DNA of 64,000 nucleotides, taken from NCBI RefSeq assembly GCF_003003125.1, contig NZ_PVTZ01000007.1:124001-188000 (forward strand). Reading direction: 5' to 3'. The translations under genes were made by a program, and so were the position numbers. This document shows positions 28,928 to 38,043 of this stretch, in pieces. Source of the stretch: Laceyella sediminis. GTDB taxonomy: Bacteria; Bacillota; Bacilli; Thermoactinomycetales; Thermoactinomycetaceae. How positions within the stretch are numbered: position 1 is the stretch's first letter; each line of letters starts with the position of its first letter. Below the pieces are notes generated by a model that had not been told where the DNA came from, did no database searches, and saw only the letters and a program-made list of their open reading frames with translations.

Positions 28928-29899
28928 TCACGCCTTTGCGTTATGCAAATGGCAAGCCACAAAATGGCCACCGCCGGCATCATCAAAGATAGGACGTGTT
29001 TCTCTGCACACATCCATCACATGGGGACAACGTGGATGGAAAGCACATCCTTGCGGTGGGTTATCTGGGCTCGGCACGTCTCCGGACAAGATGATGCGTT
29101 CTTTTTTGGCATCGGGATCGGGCACCGGCACAGCAGACAGGAGTGCTTCCGTGTAGGGGTGAAGCGGCTTTTTGTATAGCTCATCGCGGGGAGCCAGCTC
29201 AACCAAGCGACCCAAGTACATCACGCCGACCCGATCGCTAATGTGCTTCACCACGCTGAGATCGTGTGCAATGAAGATGTAAGTCAGCTCAAATTGCTCC
29301 TGCAAATCCATCATCAAGTTCAGTACTTGGGATTGGATGGAAACGTCTAGTGCCGACACCGGTTCATCCGCGATAATCAGCTTAGGACGGGTAGACAGGG
29401 CTCGAGCGATCCCGATCCGTTGCCGTTGGCCGCCACTAAATTGGTGCGGATACCGGCTGGCATGGCTCTCATTCATGCCGACGACATGAAGCAATTCCCG
29501 CACTTGCTCTTTGCGCTCCTGTGCGTCGCCCAAACCATGCACGATCAGCGGCTCTTCGAGAATGGTGGATATTTTTTGACGCGGATTGAGCGATGCGAAG
29601 GGATCTTGAAAAACCATCTGCAAGTCCCGCCGTACCTGCCTCAATTCTTCTGCCTTGAGCTGAAACAGTTTCTTGCCAGCAAACTCCACTTCCCCTGCTG
29701 TCGGCTCATACAAGCGCATAATGGTGCGACCCGTTGTTGATTTGCCGCAACCACTTTCTCCGACAAGCCCCAACGTTTCTCCGGGTTCCACAGAGAAGCT
29801 CACGTCATCGACGGCTACCACTTCTCCCACTTTTCTGCCCAACACCCCGCCATGGATGGGAAATGTTTTTTTCAAATTACGAACATCAATCAGTGCCAT
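28928..29899 (-). CDS. Oligopeptide ABC transporter ATPase (OppF/DppF type)
   Basis: A 323-residue ABC ATPase. Walker [12 protein letters not shown] near 45, the signature [14 protein letters not shown] near 155 and Walker B LIIADEP near 175 are all intact. The C-terminal oligopeptide extension contains [10 protein letters not shown] and further Cys (DVCRE, FVACH), typical of OppD/F proteins that may hold an iron-sulfur cluster. It works as a heterodimer with the OppD-type ATPase, with which it overlaps by 14 nt. It is second in the operon. Confidence 0.93.
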   Translation of the reverse strand: MALIDVRNLKKTFPIHGGVLGRKVGEVVAVDDVSFSVEPGETLGLVGESGCGKSTTGRTIMRLYEPTAGEVEFAGKKLFQLKAEELRQVRRDLQMVFQDPFASLNPRQKISTILEEPLIVHGLGDAQERKEQVRELLHVVGMNESHASRYPHQFSGGQRQRIGIARALSTRPKLIIADEPVSALDVSIQSQVLNLMMDLQEQFELTYIFIAHDLSVVKHISDRVGVMYLGRLVELAPRDELYKKPLHPYTEALLSAVPVPDPDAKKERIILSGDVPSPDNPPQGCAFHPRCPHVMDVCRETRPIFDDAGGGHFVACHLHNAKA

Positions 29900-30878
29900 G
29901 ATGCGATTCCTCCTTCTGATGCAAGAAACAACGGCTCACATGCCCTTGTTCCACCGGCGCCAACGGCGGCACTGTCTGCCTACAGACATCCATCACCTGC
30001 GTGCACCGTGGAGCGAACCGGCATCCCGCTGGCATCTGATACGGATTGGGCACTTGACCTGGAATGGCATACAACCGTTCCTTTTGTTCATCCAATTTGG
30101 GAATCGATAGCAACAACCCTTGGGTGTAAGGGTGTCGGGGCTGTCTGAACAAGCGGTAGCGATCGGTTTCCTCTACCACTTGCCCGGCGTACATGACCAC
30201 AATCCGGTCGCACATCTCGGCGACGACACCCAAGTCATGCGTGATTAAGAGGATCGCCGTGCCAAACTCTTCGTTCAAGCGCTGCATCAACTCCAGAATC
30301 TGCGCTTGAATGGTGACGTCCAGTGCGGTCGTCGGCTCATCGGCGATCAACAGGCGAGGGTTCAAAATCATGGCCATGGCGATCATAACCCGTTGCCTCA
30401 TCCCACCGGACAGCTGATGTGGATACTCATCCAAAACGCCTTTCCGGGCTATTCCGACTTTTTCCAGCATCTCCCGTGCCAACTCCCGAGCTTCCGCCTT
30501 GCTACACGACCGGTGAGCACGAACCGCTTCAATCAATTGGTTACCGATGGTAAATAGCGGATTGAGCGAGGTCATTGGCTCTTGAAAGATCATGGCCATG
30601 TCTTTGCCGCGAATCTGCCGCAGTTCCCGCTGACTCGCTTTAGTCAGGTCGGTGCCTTGAAACCGGATCGATCCGTCCACGATCTTGCCAGGAGGTTGGG
30701 GCACTAAGCCCATCACGGCCAAAGAAGTCACGCTCTTGCCGCAGCCGGACTCACCGACCAAGCCCACGATCTCCCCTTCGCGAATGGTGAGATCCAGCCC
30801 ATCCACCGCTTTCACCACACCTTTATCTGTAAAAAAATGCAACTTCAAGTGCTGAATCTCCAACACAGGTTGGGTCAT
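29886..30878 (-). CDS. Oligopeptide ABC transporter ATPase (OppD/DppD type)
   Basis: A 330-residue ABC ATPase and first gene of the importer operon. Walker A is [11 protein letters not shown] near 40, the signature [14 protein letters not shown] near 155 and Walker [13 protein letters not shown] near 178. The C-terminal extension [19 protein letters not shown] carries the Cys cluster of OppD-type ATPases. It energises uptake together with the OppF-type partner. Start ATG at 30878 behind GAGGTGATCC. The upstream 300 bp hold a 16-bp AT palindrome that may be a regulator site. Confidence 0.93.
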   Translation of the reverse strand: MTQPVLEIQHLKLHFFTDKGVVKAVDGLDLTIREGEIVGLVGESGCGKSVTSLAVMGLVPQPPGKIVDGSIRFQGTDLTKASQRELRQIRGKDMAMIFQEPMTSLNPLFTIGNQLIEAVRAHRSCSKAEARELAREMLEKVGIARKGVLDEYPHQLSGGMRQRVMIAMAMILNPRLLIADEPTTALDVTIQAQILELMQRLNEEFGTAILLITHDLGVVAEMCDRIVVMYAGQVVEETDRYRLFRQPRHPYTQGLLLSIPKLDEQKERLYAIPGQVPNPYQMPAGCRFAPRCTQVMDVCRQTVPPLAPVEQGHVSRCFLHQKEESHHGTD

Positions 30879-30950
30879 TGGATCACCTCAGGGATACACC
30901 GTAGTGTGTGAATTGGGAATGTACATAATGATTACCTGTTTTTTATTAGA

Positions 30951-30966
30951 TTAAAAATATTTTTAA
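30951..30966. promoter_or_regulatory. AT-rich 16-bp palindrome upstream of the opp-type operon
   Basis: TTAAAAATATTTTTAA is a perfect palindrome about 75 bp before the first ATPase gene. Peptide operons of Firmicutes are often controlled by CodY or similar regulators, but the sequence does not match the CodY motif well. The rest of the 30879-31138 gap holds no convincing ORF. Confidence 0.35.
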
Positions 30967-31138
30967 CTCAATATATTCTACCAATTCGTAAGTTAATCCT
31001 TCAACATTTAATTTATATATCCCAAAACTAAGCATTTTTGATTTACCAGATTTCGGTTATCAATCAGAGTACGCTTTTCTCTGTGCGCGTATGATGCCGC
31101 TTCGCCCACCACACTTTGTTCCTCCTCCGTGCACCGCA

Positions 31139-31169
31139 ATAAAAAACGCCCCTTGCGATAAGGAGCGTG
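31139..31169 (-). terminator. Terminator of pdxK
   Basis: Minus-strand ACGCTCCTT and AAGGGGCGT arms followed by TTTTTATTG, 25 bp after the pdxK stop codon. Confidence 0.85.
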
Positions 31170-31191
31170 GTTATCTATGTCAAAATGTGCC

Positions 31192-32004
31192 TTAGTTTTT
31201 CCCATATATCCGTTGTGCCGCATGCAGGGTGGGACCAACATACTGGTTCAGCGGGAACGAATGACGAATCGCCTCGGTGATGAAAGCTTTGGCCGTCTCA
31301 ATCGCCTCCCGCACCGGCCGGCCCTTGGCCAATTCCGCCGCGATAGCCGCTGAGTACGTGCATCCGGCTCCATGCGTGTAGGTGGTTTCAATCCGTTCGC
31401 TTTCCATCACTTCAAACGACTGCCCGTCATACAGGACATCGACCGCCGCTTCATGTTGCAATTTGCCGCCGCCTTTAACCACGACGATTTGCGCCCCCAA
31501 GCCATGGATCATGCCGGCAGCTTCTTTCATTTGTTCAACAGTGGTGATCGGACCAAGCTTGCTCAATTGTCCTGCTTCAAAGAGGTTGGGTGTAACCACA
31601 GTCGCCTTGGGCACTAGCACTTCGCGCAAAGCATCTGCCAGTTCGGGATGCAACACCTCATCCGTGCCTTTGCAAACCATGACCGGATCGATCACGGCTG
31701 GCACGCCCGCTTTGTCAATCGTGTCGGCCGCCAGCTCAATCAATTCCACTGAGCCGAGCATACCTGTTTTCAAGGCATGAATGCCAATGCCGTCCACAAT
31801 CGTTTTCAATTGTTCACGAACGACATTCATGTCTACGGGGAATACCAAGTGATTCCAGCGATTGTCCGGGTCCATGGCCACGATGGTGGTCAGCGCGGTC
31901 ATGCCGTACACACAAAGCTCCTGGAATGTTTTCAAATCGGCCTGGATGCCCGCCCCCCCGCTGCTGTCGGATCCAGCTATGGTTAAAGCTTTATATATTG
32001 CCAT
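31192..32004 (-). CDS. pdxK: Pyridoxine/pyridoxal kinase, PdxK-type
   Basis: A 270-residue ribokinase-fold enzyme that phosphorylates B6 vitamers at the 5' hydroxyl; close homologues also act on hydroxymethylpyrimidine. MAIYKALTIAGSDSSGGAGI at the start is the substrate loop; the catalytic GAGC anion hole lies in YTHGAGCTYSAA near 207. Sequence and length follow Bacillus subtilis PdxK from end to end, which favours this over ThiD of thiamine synthesis. No thiamine genes or TPP riboswitch are adjacent. Start ATG 32004 behind GGGGGG with 6-nt spacing. It is monocistronic. Confidence 0.88.
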   Translation of the reverse strand: MAIYKALTIAGSDSSGGAGIQADLKTFQELCVYGMTALTTIVAMDPDNRWNHLVFPVDMNVVREQLKTIVDGIGIHALKTGMLGSVELIELAADTIDKAGVPAVIDPVMVCKGTDEVLHPELADALREVLVPKATVVTPNLFEAGQLSKLGPITTVEQMKEAAGMIHGLGAQIVVVKGGGKLQHEAAVDVLYDGQSFEVMESERIETTYTHGAGCTYSAAIAAELAKGRPVREAIETAKAFITEAIRHSFPLNQYVGPTLHAAQRIYGKN

Positions 32005-32209
32005 AAAAATCCCCCCATCGCATACTTCTAGCAAATATTACTCTACGATTCATCATACCTTAATTTGCCAAGGGGAGAAACCCCTTCCCTCTCCAGCCAC
32101 AGTTTGCCCACGGCCTCCCTACACTGGATGAACATGGTTGCAATCCCCATGCCTACAGGCGGACAAATTTTGTTAGAATGGAATGATGAATGCAGGAGGG
32201 ATGAATGAG

Positions 32210-33697
32210 ATGAACACTGAGCACAAGGTTGATCTAACCCGTTATGTGTCCAATTTGGACCGGAATGTCTACACCATTTTCAACTTGCCGGAAGAAGTGA
32301 TTGCGGTAATCTTCGCCTATGTGAGCCGCAGTTCGCTCAGTTTTCGCGACAATCTGGCGAAGTTACTTGCCGACGACGAGCTGGCGGTAAACGAGCAAAG
32401 CGGCGGACTGGCCACCTCTTATTCAGAAAAAGCGGCGCGCTTCCATGAAAAATGGGTGGTTGGCTATGGCCATTCCAGCGTCGCTGAACATGCTGTCGCC
32501 CATATCGGCATCGAGAAAATCAGCCGCCTCGCTTCCGCCGAACTGGAACTAGCTAATTCATTCAACAGCTTCACAGAGTACAGCCAGCGGTACCAGCGGC
32601 CTGCGCGCGGGGACATTTACATCCCTGAAGAGCTGGAACAACAACCGGAATTGAAGGCCGACTACTTGGCGCTACAAGACAAAGCGTACGATACATACGA
32701 AGCGTTGATGGCGGGCCTCATCCCTTACCTCAAGCAAGCCATTCCACAAAACGAAGGGGAATCGCCTCGCGCTTACCAATCAAGAGTGGAAAAAATCGCG
32801 TTTGAAGATGCCCGCTACGTGCTCACTCTGGCTACGCTGACCAACTTGGGCATGACTGGGAACGGCCGCGCCCTGCGCGACACACTGGTCGCCCTCTTAA
32901 CTAGCGAACAGGCCGAATCCCGGCAGTTGGCGCGTGACATGGAACGGGAGATTAGCCAAGTGATCCCCACCTTGCTCAAATACGTTGAACCCAACGCCTA
33001 TGTGGCCGAAGCGCGGCGCAAGCTAAGCAATCGGTTCAGCACAATCCAGCCAACCTCCCAGACCATCAAGGGCCCCCATGCACGGTTCACCCGCCTGCCG
33101 GAATACCGCGACGCCCTGATCCTGTTGGCCACCCAGATGCTGGTCACCTACGCTGGACTCTCTTACGATGCGGCGCAAACCCACGCCAAGACCTTGCCGC
33201 TCGTCGAGCTGGAACAGCTGGCCCAAGACGCTTTGTCGGACTTGCGCTTCTTTGACAATCCGCTTCCGGAACTGCAACACCTCCATTACCAAATGGAGTT
33301 GGCCATCTCGGAGGCCAATTGGCATCAACTGTTGCGCCACAACCGACGTGCTCACTTCAGCTTTGGCCAACCGACCGTCCGCCTTGGCTATACGACTCCG
33401 CCGCATGTGGAAGCCGCCGGACTGGCCGAACGGTATCAATCTTTCATTGACGAAGCCGAAGCAGTGGTGCAAAAACTGGCAGATTGGAACCCCTCCATCG
33501 CCCAATACGCGGTGACCAACGCCCATCACCGTCAAGTCACAATGACGGCCAGCTTATGGGAATTGTACCATCTGATCAATCTGCGCACCTCTCCCGAAGC
33601 ACAATGGGATATTCGCGACACGTTTCAACAACTGCATGAACAACTGCAAGCAGCACAGCCGGCATTAGCGAGATACGCCAAGCGTCGACTGGGCTGA
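32210..33697 (+). CDS. Two-domain ThyX-like (flavin-dependent thymidylate synthase) protein
   Basis: A 495-residue protein with two ThyX-like halves. The first (about 60-160) has GYGHSSVAEHAVAHIGIEKI and SFNSFTEYSQRYQR, resembling the ThyX FAD and dUMP motif but without the leading RHR. The second (about 365-475) has WHQLLRHNRRAHFSFGQPT and HHRQVTMTASLWELYHLINL. Canonical ThyX proteins are 220-250 residues with one domain, so this is the long duplicated form; whether it makes dTMP is unknown. Start ATG 32210 behind GGAGG. It is a single-gene unit with a terminator. Confidence 0.75.
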   Translation: MNTEHKVDLTRYVSNLDRNVYTIFNLPEEVIAVIFAYVSRSSLSFRDNLAKLLADDELAVNEQSGGLATSYSEKAARFHEKWVVGYGHSSVAEHAVAHIGIEKISRLASAELELANSFNSFTEYSQRYQRPARGDIYIPEELEQQPELKADYLALQDKAYDTYEALMAGLIPYLKQAIPQNEGESPRAYQSRVEKIAFEDARYVLTLATLTNLGMTGNGRALRDTLVALLTSEQAESRQLARDMEREISQVIPTLLKYVEPNAYVAEARRKLSNRFSTIQPTSQTIKGPHARFTRLPEYRDALILLATQMLVTYAGLSYDAAQTHAKTLPLVELEQLAQDALSDLRFFDNPLPELQHLHYQMELAISEANWHQLLRHNRRAHFSFGQPTVRLGYTTPPHVEAAGLAERYQSFIDEAEAVVQKLADWNPSIAQYAVTNAHHRQVTMTASLWELYHLINLRTSPEAQWDIRDTFQQLHEQLQAAQPALARYAKRRLG

Positions 33698-33701
33698 TCC
33701 G

Positions 33702-33732
33702 AAGGGCTCCCTCGAAAGGGGAAGCCCTTTTT
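33702..33732 (+). terminator. Terminator of the ThyX-like gene
   Basis: AAGGGCTCCC and GGGGAAGCCCTTTTTT arms around TCGAAA. Confidence 0.9.
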
Positions 33733-33769
33733 TCTCATGCCATGCGTCTCTTTTCACGCAGATTCGATG

Positions 33770-33839
33770 TATAATGAAAATAGGAGTTTTCTACACTAGG
33801 AGGTGCCTGGAATAAAATACAGCACGAATGCATTCCAGG
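33770..33839 (+). promoter_or_regulatory. Promoter -10 and inverted-repeat operator of the toxin-antitoxin unit
   Basis: A perfect TATAAT (33770-33775) is followed by an inverted repeat, CCTGGAAT (33806-33813) and ATTCCAGG (33832-33839). The position just downstream of the promoter fits autorepression by the antitoxin or the complex. No good -35 was found. Confidence 0.55.
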
Positions 33840-33883
33840 TACTACAAGGAACAGGATGATCAGACGAGAGGAGACTGTCTCGC

Positions 33884-34216
33884 ATGTCTAAAGCATTTGC
33901 CCGTGAAGAACTGATCTCCGCCAATGAATTGAAAGAGATCAGCAAAGACCAATTATTTGAAGAGAAACTGCACGCTTTTCAAAAGTTGGGGTTGGTGCAC
34001 AATAACGAGCTTCGCGCCGTCATTTTAGATATTAAAGCGTATGAGCAGCTGTTGGACCGTTTGGAAGAATTGGAGAATATGCATGAAGACTTGCGCCTCG
34101 CCGACGAAATGGCTGAACGCCTCCAAATTGCCAGCACCGAATGGATCGAAAAATCCCCCAATCAAACCCGACTCCAGTTTCTATCACAACTGGCCGAAAC
34201 CAAAAGGACCCCTTGA
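33884..34216 (+). CDS. Phd/YefM- or RelB-like antitoxin
   Basis: A 110-residue protein. The part ISANELKEISKDQLFEEKL followed by NELRAVILDIKAYEQLLDRLEELE resembles the Phd/YefM pattern, in which a short DNA-binding beta-alpha segment precedes a toxin-binding helix. The C-terminal half is acidic and helical, as usual for antitoxins that wrap the toxin. The stop is 2 nt before the start of the basic partner gene. The inverted repeat upstream is a likely autoregulatory site. Family assignment is by pattern and gene pairing, not by a clear signature. Confidence 0.65.
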   Translation: MSKAFAREELISANELKEISKDQLFEEKLHAFQKLGLVHNNELRAVILDIKAYEQLLDRLEELENMHEDLRLADEMAERLQIASTEWIEKSPNQTRLQFLSQLAETKRTP

Positions 34217-34218
34217 CG

Positions 34219-34584
34219 ATGAAAGAGGTTTACCATCCATGCTTCCGTGATGATCTCGCATTTCTGCACGCGGTGCTGGGAAAAAAGAAATTTCAAGAAT
34301 GCCTGATACAAATCGACCGTGCCGTTGAACAGGTCCTGCGCAACCCAACCAAGGCCGCTTTGCTCAAATACCCCCCACTTACCGAATTCCGCAAAAAAAA
34401 ATTTTTCTCCATCGGCCGACCGCGTAAACGGCAACGCCCCAATATGCGCTTGCTATACCGCTATGTACCCGCTGAGCAAACCATCTATTTCCTGTCTGTC
34501 GGATTGCGCATCGCGGAGCGCCCCCGTAATCCCAACGATGTCTATTCGCGTGCCCGGGAACGCGATTTTTCTCGCTGGGAATAG
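34219..34584 (+). CDS. RelE/ParE-like toxin candidate
   Basis: A 121-residue basic protein following the antitoxin-like gene after 2 nt. It opens with MKEVYHPCFRDDLAFL, has a Lys/Arg-rich centre (FRKKKFFSIGRPRKRQRPN) and a beta-hairpin MRLLYRYVPAEQTIYFLSVG, the type of final strands seen in RelE/ParE ribonucleases or gyrase poisons. The gene order antitoxin-toxin and tight coupling support a type II system. The target cannot be deduced. Start ATG 34219 behind AAAGGA; the frame is open upstream within the antitoxin gene but lacks a ribosome site. Confidence 0.65.
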   Translation: MKEVYHPCFRDDLAFLHAVLGKKKFQECLIQIDRAVEQVLRNPTKAALLKYPPLTEFRKKKFFSIGRPRKRQRPNMRLLYRYVPAEQTIYFLSVGLRIAERPRNPNDVYSRARERDFSRWE

Positions 34585-34620
34585 GCGGAATACTGCAATA
34601 TCACACACCTCTAGCCGATA

Positions 34621-34666
34621 GAGGATGTTGGCCCGTCACTCACACGATCAGTTGGCCGACATCCTC
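34621..34666. repeat. Inverted repeat downstream of the toxin gene
   Basis: GAGGATGTTGGCC (34621-34633) and GGCCGACATCCTC (34654-34666) pair at 12 of 13 positions. There is no poly-T tail on either strand. It could be a factor-dependent terminator or protein site. The rest of the gap to 34862 is AT-rich and should hold the symporter promoter. Confidence 0.6.
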
Positions 34667-34862
34667 CGATTATGGCCTTCCTTGGAAAATCCCCCTGCCC
34701 CCACATCTCGCTTCACATCAAACAGAAAATGGACCGACAACCACAATTTGTTGTAGAATATCAGTCTTTTTGTAAAATTAATCCAATGACTAAGTAAAAC
34801 ATTTATGATATAAAAGAATTTGGTAAGGTTGTGTCTTTTTTATGAAAAGAGGTGACGAGATC

Positions 34863-36275
34863 GTGGAAATGCTAGGGCAATTGGTTACACAGATTAATGA
34901 CTTTTTATGGTCTTATATCATCATTACCCTGTTGATCGTCTTGGGATTGTATTTTACATTTCGTTCAAAATTCGTTCAATTCCGCTTTGTCGGTGAAATG
35001 CTTCGTCTATTGGGCGAAGGGCGCGGCAATAACAAGAACGGGATTTCTTCCTTCCAAGCGTTTTGTATCAGCACTGCCGCGCGCGTCGGTGTAGGTAACA
35101 TCGCGGGTGTGGCAACGGCGATTGCCTTGGGCGGCCCAGGCGCAGTCTTCTGGATGTGGCTGATCGCGCTGGTCGGAGCGGCTTCGGCATTTGTAGAAGC
35201 GACGCTCGCCCAGATCTATAAAATCAAGGACGGAGACACATTCCGGGGTGGACCGGCCTACTATATGGAAAAAGCCCTCGGACAACGTTGGATGGGAATC
35301 TTGTTCGCCATTTTGATCACTATTTGCTTTGGTTTGGTTTTCAACGCCGTGCAAGCCAACACGATCACAGTGGCCTTTGAATCCAACTACGGATTTGACC
35401 GTTTCATCTTCGGTTTGGTCCTCGCCGGCACATTTGCTTTCATCATCTTCGGCGGGGTGAAACGGATCGCCAAAGCGTCGGAGCTGATCGTTCCGGTTAT
35501 GGCGATCGCTTATATCCTGTTGGCACTGTATGTTGTTGCAACGAACCTGCCTGCGATTCCCACGGTCTTCAAACATATCTTTATGGGTGCCTTTGGTTTG
35601 GAGCAAGTGGTAGGCGGTGGTATTGGCGCCGCGATGATGCAAGGGATCAAACGCGGTCTTTTCTCCAACGAAGCGGGAATGGGGAGCGCGCCCAACGCTT
35701 CGGCCACAGCAGATGTAACTCATCCGGTGAAACAAGGATTTATCCAGGCCTTGGGCGTGTTTGTAGACACCTTGCTCATCTGTAGCTCCAGCGCCATGAT
35801 CGTGTTAATCTCCGGAGAATTCACCAATAGCGAACTGCCGGGCATCGTCATCGCCCAAAACGCCCTGAGCGCGGAAGTCGGCGCGTGGGCCGGACATTTC
35901 CTGTCCTTTGCTATCTTGTTCTTCGCCTACTCCAGCTTGATCGGTAACTACTACTATGGCGAAACCAACATCGAGTTTATCCGCAACAGCAAAGTATGGC
36001 TGACCATTTACCGCTTGGCCGTCGTCGGCATGGTCATCTGGGGTTCTGTCAGCAAGGTGCAAATCGTATGGGATATGGCCGACTTATTTATGGGTCTGAT
36101 GGCGATCACCAACATGGTGGCGATCGGCTTGTTGGGCGGCATCGCCTTTAAAGCGCTCAACCACTATATTGAACAAAAAAGAGCAGGCCTTGACCCTGTC
36201 TTCTATTCCGACAGTCTCCCCGGCTTGAAAGGGATTGAATTGTGGGAAAAGAAATCTGACAAAAAAGCAGGCTAA
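34863..36275 (+). CDS. Sodium:alanine/glycine symporter (AGCS family)
   Basis: A 470-residue integral membrane symporter with about ten to eleven hydrophobic segments. AGCS landmarks are SSFQAFCISTAARVGVGNIAG near 65-85, GGPGAVFWMWLIALVGAA, and RGLFSNEAGMGSAPNASATA near 270. It brings in alanine or glycine with sodium; Bacillus AlsT of this family takes up alanine and glutamine. Start GTG 34863 is preferred because GAGGTGA lies 7 nt before it; an ATG at 34842 lies upstream of the site. It is monocistronic with a strong terminator. Confidence 0.92.
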   Translation: MEMLGQLVTQINDFLWSYIIITLLIVLGLYFTFRSKFVQFRFVGEMLRLLGEGRGNNKNGISSFQAFCISTAARVGVGNIAGVATAIALGGPGAVFWMWLIALVGAASAFVEATLAQIYKIKDGDTFRGGPAYYMEKALGQRWMGILFAILITICFGLVFNAVQANTITVAFESNYGFDRFIFGLVLAGTFAFIIFGGVKRIAKASELIVPVMAIAYILLALYVVATNLPAIPTVFKHIFMGAFGLEQVVGGGIGAAMMQGIKRGLFSNEAGMGSAPNASATADVTHPVKQGFIQALGVFVDTLLICSSSAMIVLISGEFTNSELPGIVIAQNALSAEVGAWAGHFLSFAILFFAYSSLIGNYYYGETNIEFIRNSKVWLTIYRLAVVGMVIWGSVSKVQIVWDMADLFMGLMAITNMVAIGLLGGIAFKALNHYIEQKRAGLDPVFYSDSLPGLKGIELWEKKSDKKAG

Positions 36276-36285
36276 ACCGCCTGTG

Positions 36286-36330
36286 AAAAAACACCCGCCA
36301 GTGCAAACCCACTGGCGGGTGTTTTTCTTT
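36286..36330. terminator. Strong bidirectional terminator
   Basis: AAAAACACCCGCCAGTG and CACTGGCGGGTGTTTTT arms, between the symporter and the convergent chitinase gene. Confidence 0.95.
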
Positions 36331-36331
36331 G

Positions 36332-37849
36332 TTATTTCAACGAATCGAGCGTATTGCGAACGGGGTTGGAAAACGCATGGCCGGAAGCGGCATCCCAATT
36401 GATCGACCAAGTCATTACACCGCGGAAACCGGGGTAACCACCCGTTTTAACCAGCTTGTACGCTCCACCGTACGATTGGCCTTTCACCAAGTACTTCAAC
36501 GCCTTATCAATGTTGTCCAGAGTGGTGTAACCACCCGAAGCCGCTGACGGACTTGCCGGCAAGCCGATCGCCACCTGATCTTCTCTTAATCCCGGGAACA
36601 CGTTGTTCGGATTGTTGCCCACCGGGAACCCTTGCAACAGCATCTCGGCCATGGCCACTTGGAAATCAGCCGTCCCTTGTGTGTAACTCTTGCCGTCTAA
36701 GCCAACCATCGAACCAGAATTATAATGTTGCACATGAATGAAGGTCAACTTGTCCCGAAGCGCATGAATCACTGGCAAGTAAGCGCCCCAAGGACCACCG
36801 TAGGACAGGTATCCTCCTTGCACATAAGCCGTTTCCGGCGCCATCGTCAACATGAAATCACTGCCGAACGAGTTGCAAATAGATCGAATGGCGTCAATCA
36901 TGTTCACAATGATGGGGGTAGTTGGATGTTTAAAGTCCGTATCTCCAGGCCCGACCGCAAGGGAGCTGCCTTCCAAGTCGATGTCCATTCCGTTGAAACC
37001 ATAGGTCTGGATGATGTTTTTCATTGAATTGATAAAGTTTTGTTTGGCGGTCGCATCATTGAGTTGAATATGTCCATTGGCCCCACCAATCGAGATCAGC
37101 ACTTTCTTGCCCATCTGTTTGAGACGAGCGATGTCGGCTTTAAATTGTTCCGGTGTCGCATTATAAGGGGTGAATTGCATATGACCAGGAGCTTGTCCAC
37201 TTGGTTCAGCGAACGCCACTTGAATCACGTCATATTTGCTTGACACCTCCCCCAACTTGAGCGTGGTGGAGCCATTGTCAAAATTATGCCAGTATCCGAT
37301 CAACAATTTGTCGCCCGCTGGTGCGCCACCCCCGTCATTAGCTGGATCAGTGGTCACCGTCACACTATTGCTCGCACCTGACCGATTGCCAGCCGCGTCC
37401 TTTGCTTTGACGGTAAAGGTATAAGATGTATTGGCACTGAGCCCCGTCACCGTATACTGCGTCTGGTTGCTGATACCCGCCAAGTTGGCGCCGTTGTACA
37501 CTTCATAGGCGACCACTCCGACATTATCCGTGGAAGCTGTCCAAGACAAGCTGACACTACTTGCTGATTTGCTCGTCACTTTCAAACTAGTCGGAACACT
37601 TGGCGCCGTAGTGTCATCAGAGCCGGAAGAGACCAGCTTCCACAGCGCAGGCACATTTGGCGGTTCCCAGCCGGGCAACGATGTATGCGATTGCAAGCAG
37701 GAGTATACATTCCCTTGGTATGTCACCTGGTCCCCCTGCTGGTAATTAACATGGGGCGCCCATTCGCTAGCGGCGAAAACGCCAACGGGAAGGAGCGCGG
37801 CCAATAGCAGGATGACAACCGACAATGCGCTTAAACGGCGTTTGTTCAT
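36332..37849 (-). CDS. Secreted GH18 chitinase with CBM5/12 and FnIII domains
   Basis: A 505-residue secreted chitinase. Signal peptide about 1-27, a CBM5/12 chitin-binding domain (HVNYQQGDQVTYQGNVYSC...WEPP, about 28-75), a fibronectin type III domain (about 85-170) and a GH18 barrel from about 185. The catalytic DxxDxDxE motif is seen as GMDIDLEG near 286-293, so the proton donor Glu is kept. It hydrolyses beta-1,4-GlcNAc chains with substrate-assisted retention. Start ATG 37849 behind GGGGG. A TAGTTGT/ACAACTA palindrome lies about 115 bp upstream and may be an operator. Confidence 0.95.
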   Translation of the reverse strand: MNKRRLSALSVVILLLAALLPVGVFAASEWAPHVNYQQGDQVTYQGNVYSCLQSHTSLPGWEPPNVPALWKLVSSGSDDTTAPSVPTSLKVTSKSASSVSLSWTASTDNVGVVAYEVYNGANLAGISNQTQYTVTGLSANTSYTFTVKAKDAAGNRSGASNSVTVTTDPANDGGGAPAGDKLLIGYWHNFDNGSTTLKLGEVSSKYDVIQVAFAEPSGQAPGHMQFTPYNATPEQFKADIARLKQMGKKVLISIGGANGHIQLNDATAKQNFINSMKNIIQTYGFNGMDIDLEGSSLAVGPGDTDFKHPTTPIIVNMIDAIRSICNSFGSDFMLTMAPETAYVQGGYLSYGGPWGAYLPVIHALRDKLTFIHVQHYNSGSMVGLDGKSYTQGTADFQVAMAEMLLQGFPVGNNPNNVFPGLREDQVAIGLPASPSAASGGYTTLDNIDKALKYLVKGQSYGGAYKLVKTGGYPGFRGVMTWSINWDAASGHAFSNPVRNTLDSLK

Positions 37850-37964
37850 TTCCATCCCCCTGTTCATCGCCAAGATTTGAATAATCTTTTCAGCATTTCG
37901 ATAAATCTTTCTATTTTTATTTAATCATATCCCTATTCAGAAAACAATAATTTATCTTATCATC

Positions 37965-37982
37965 TAGTTGTCATAACAACTA
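37965..37982. promoter_or_regulatory. 18-bp palindrome upstream of the chitinase gene
   Basis: TAGTTGT (37965-37971) and ACAACTA (37976-37982) are perfect arms around CATA. Size and symmetry fit a GntR/LacI-type repressor site. It overlaps no terminator and lies in the chitinase promoter region. Confidence 0.45.
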
Positions 37983-37987
37983 TCCAA

Positions 37988-38023
37988 ATAAAAAAGCCAC
38001 TCTTATAAAAGAGTAGCTTCTTT
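37988..38023 (-). terminator. Terminator of the PhnD-like gene
   Basis: Minus-strand AAGCTACTCTT and AAGAGTGGCTTTTTT arms around TTAT, 20 bp after the stop codon of the PhnD-like gene. Confidence 0.85.
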
Positions 38024-38043
38024 ACCGGCAATCATGATTTGCC

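Noticed and set aside
31008-31241. 77-residue minus-strand ORF after pdxK
   Set aside because: It overlaps the pdxK end and its terminator in another frame and lacks a ribosome site.
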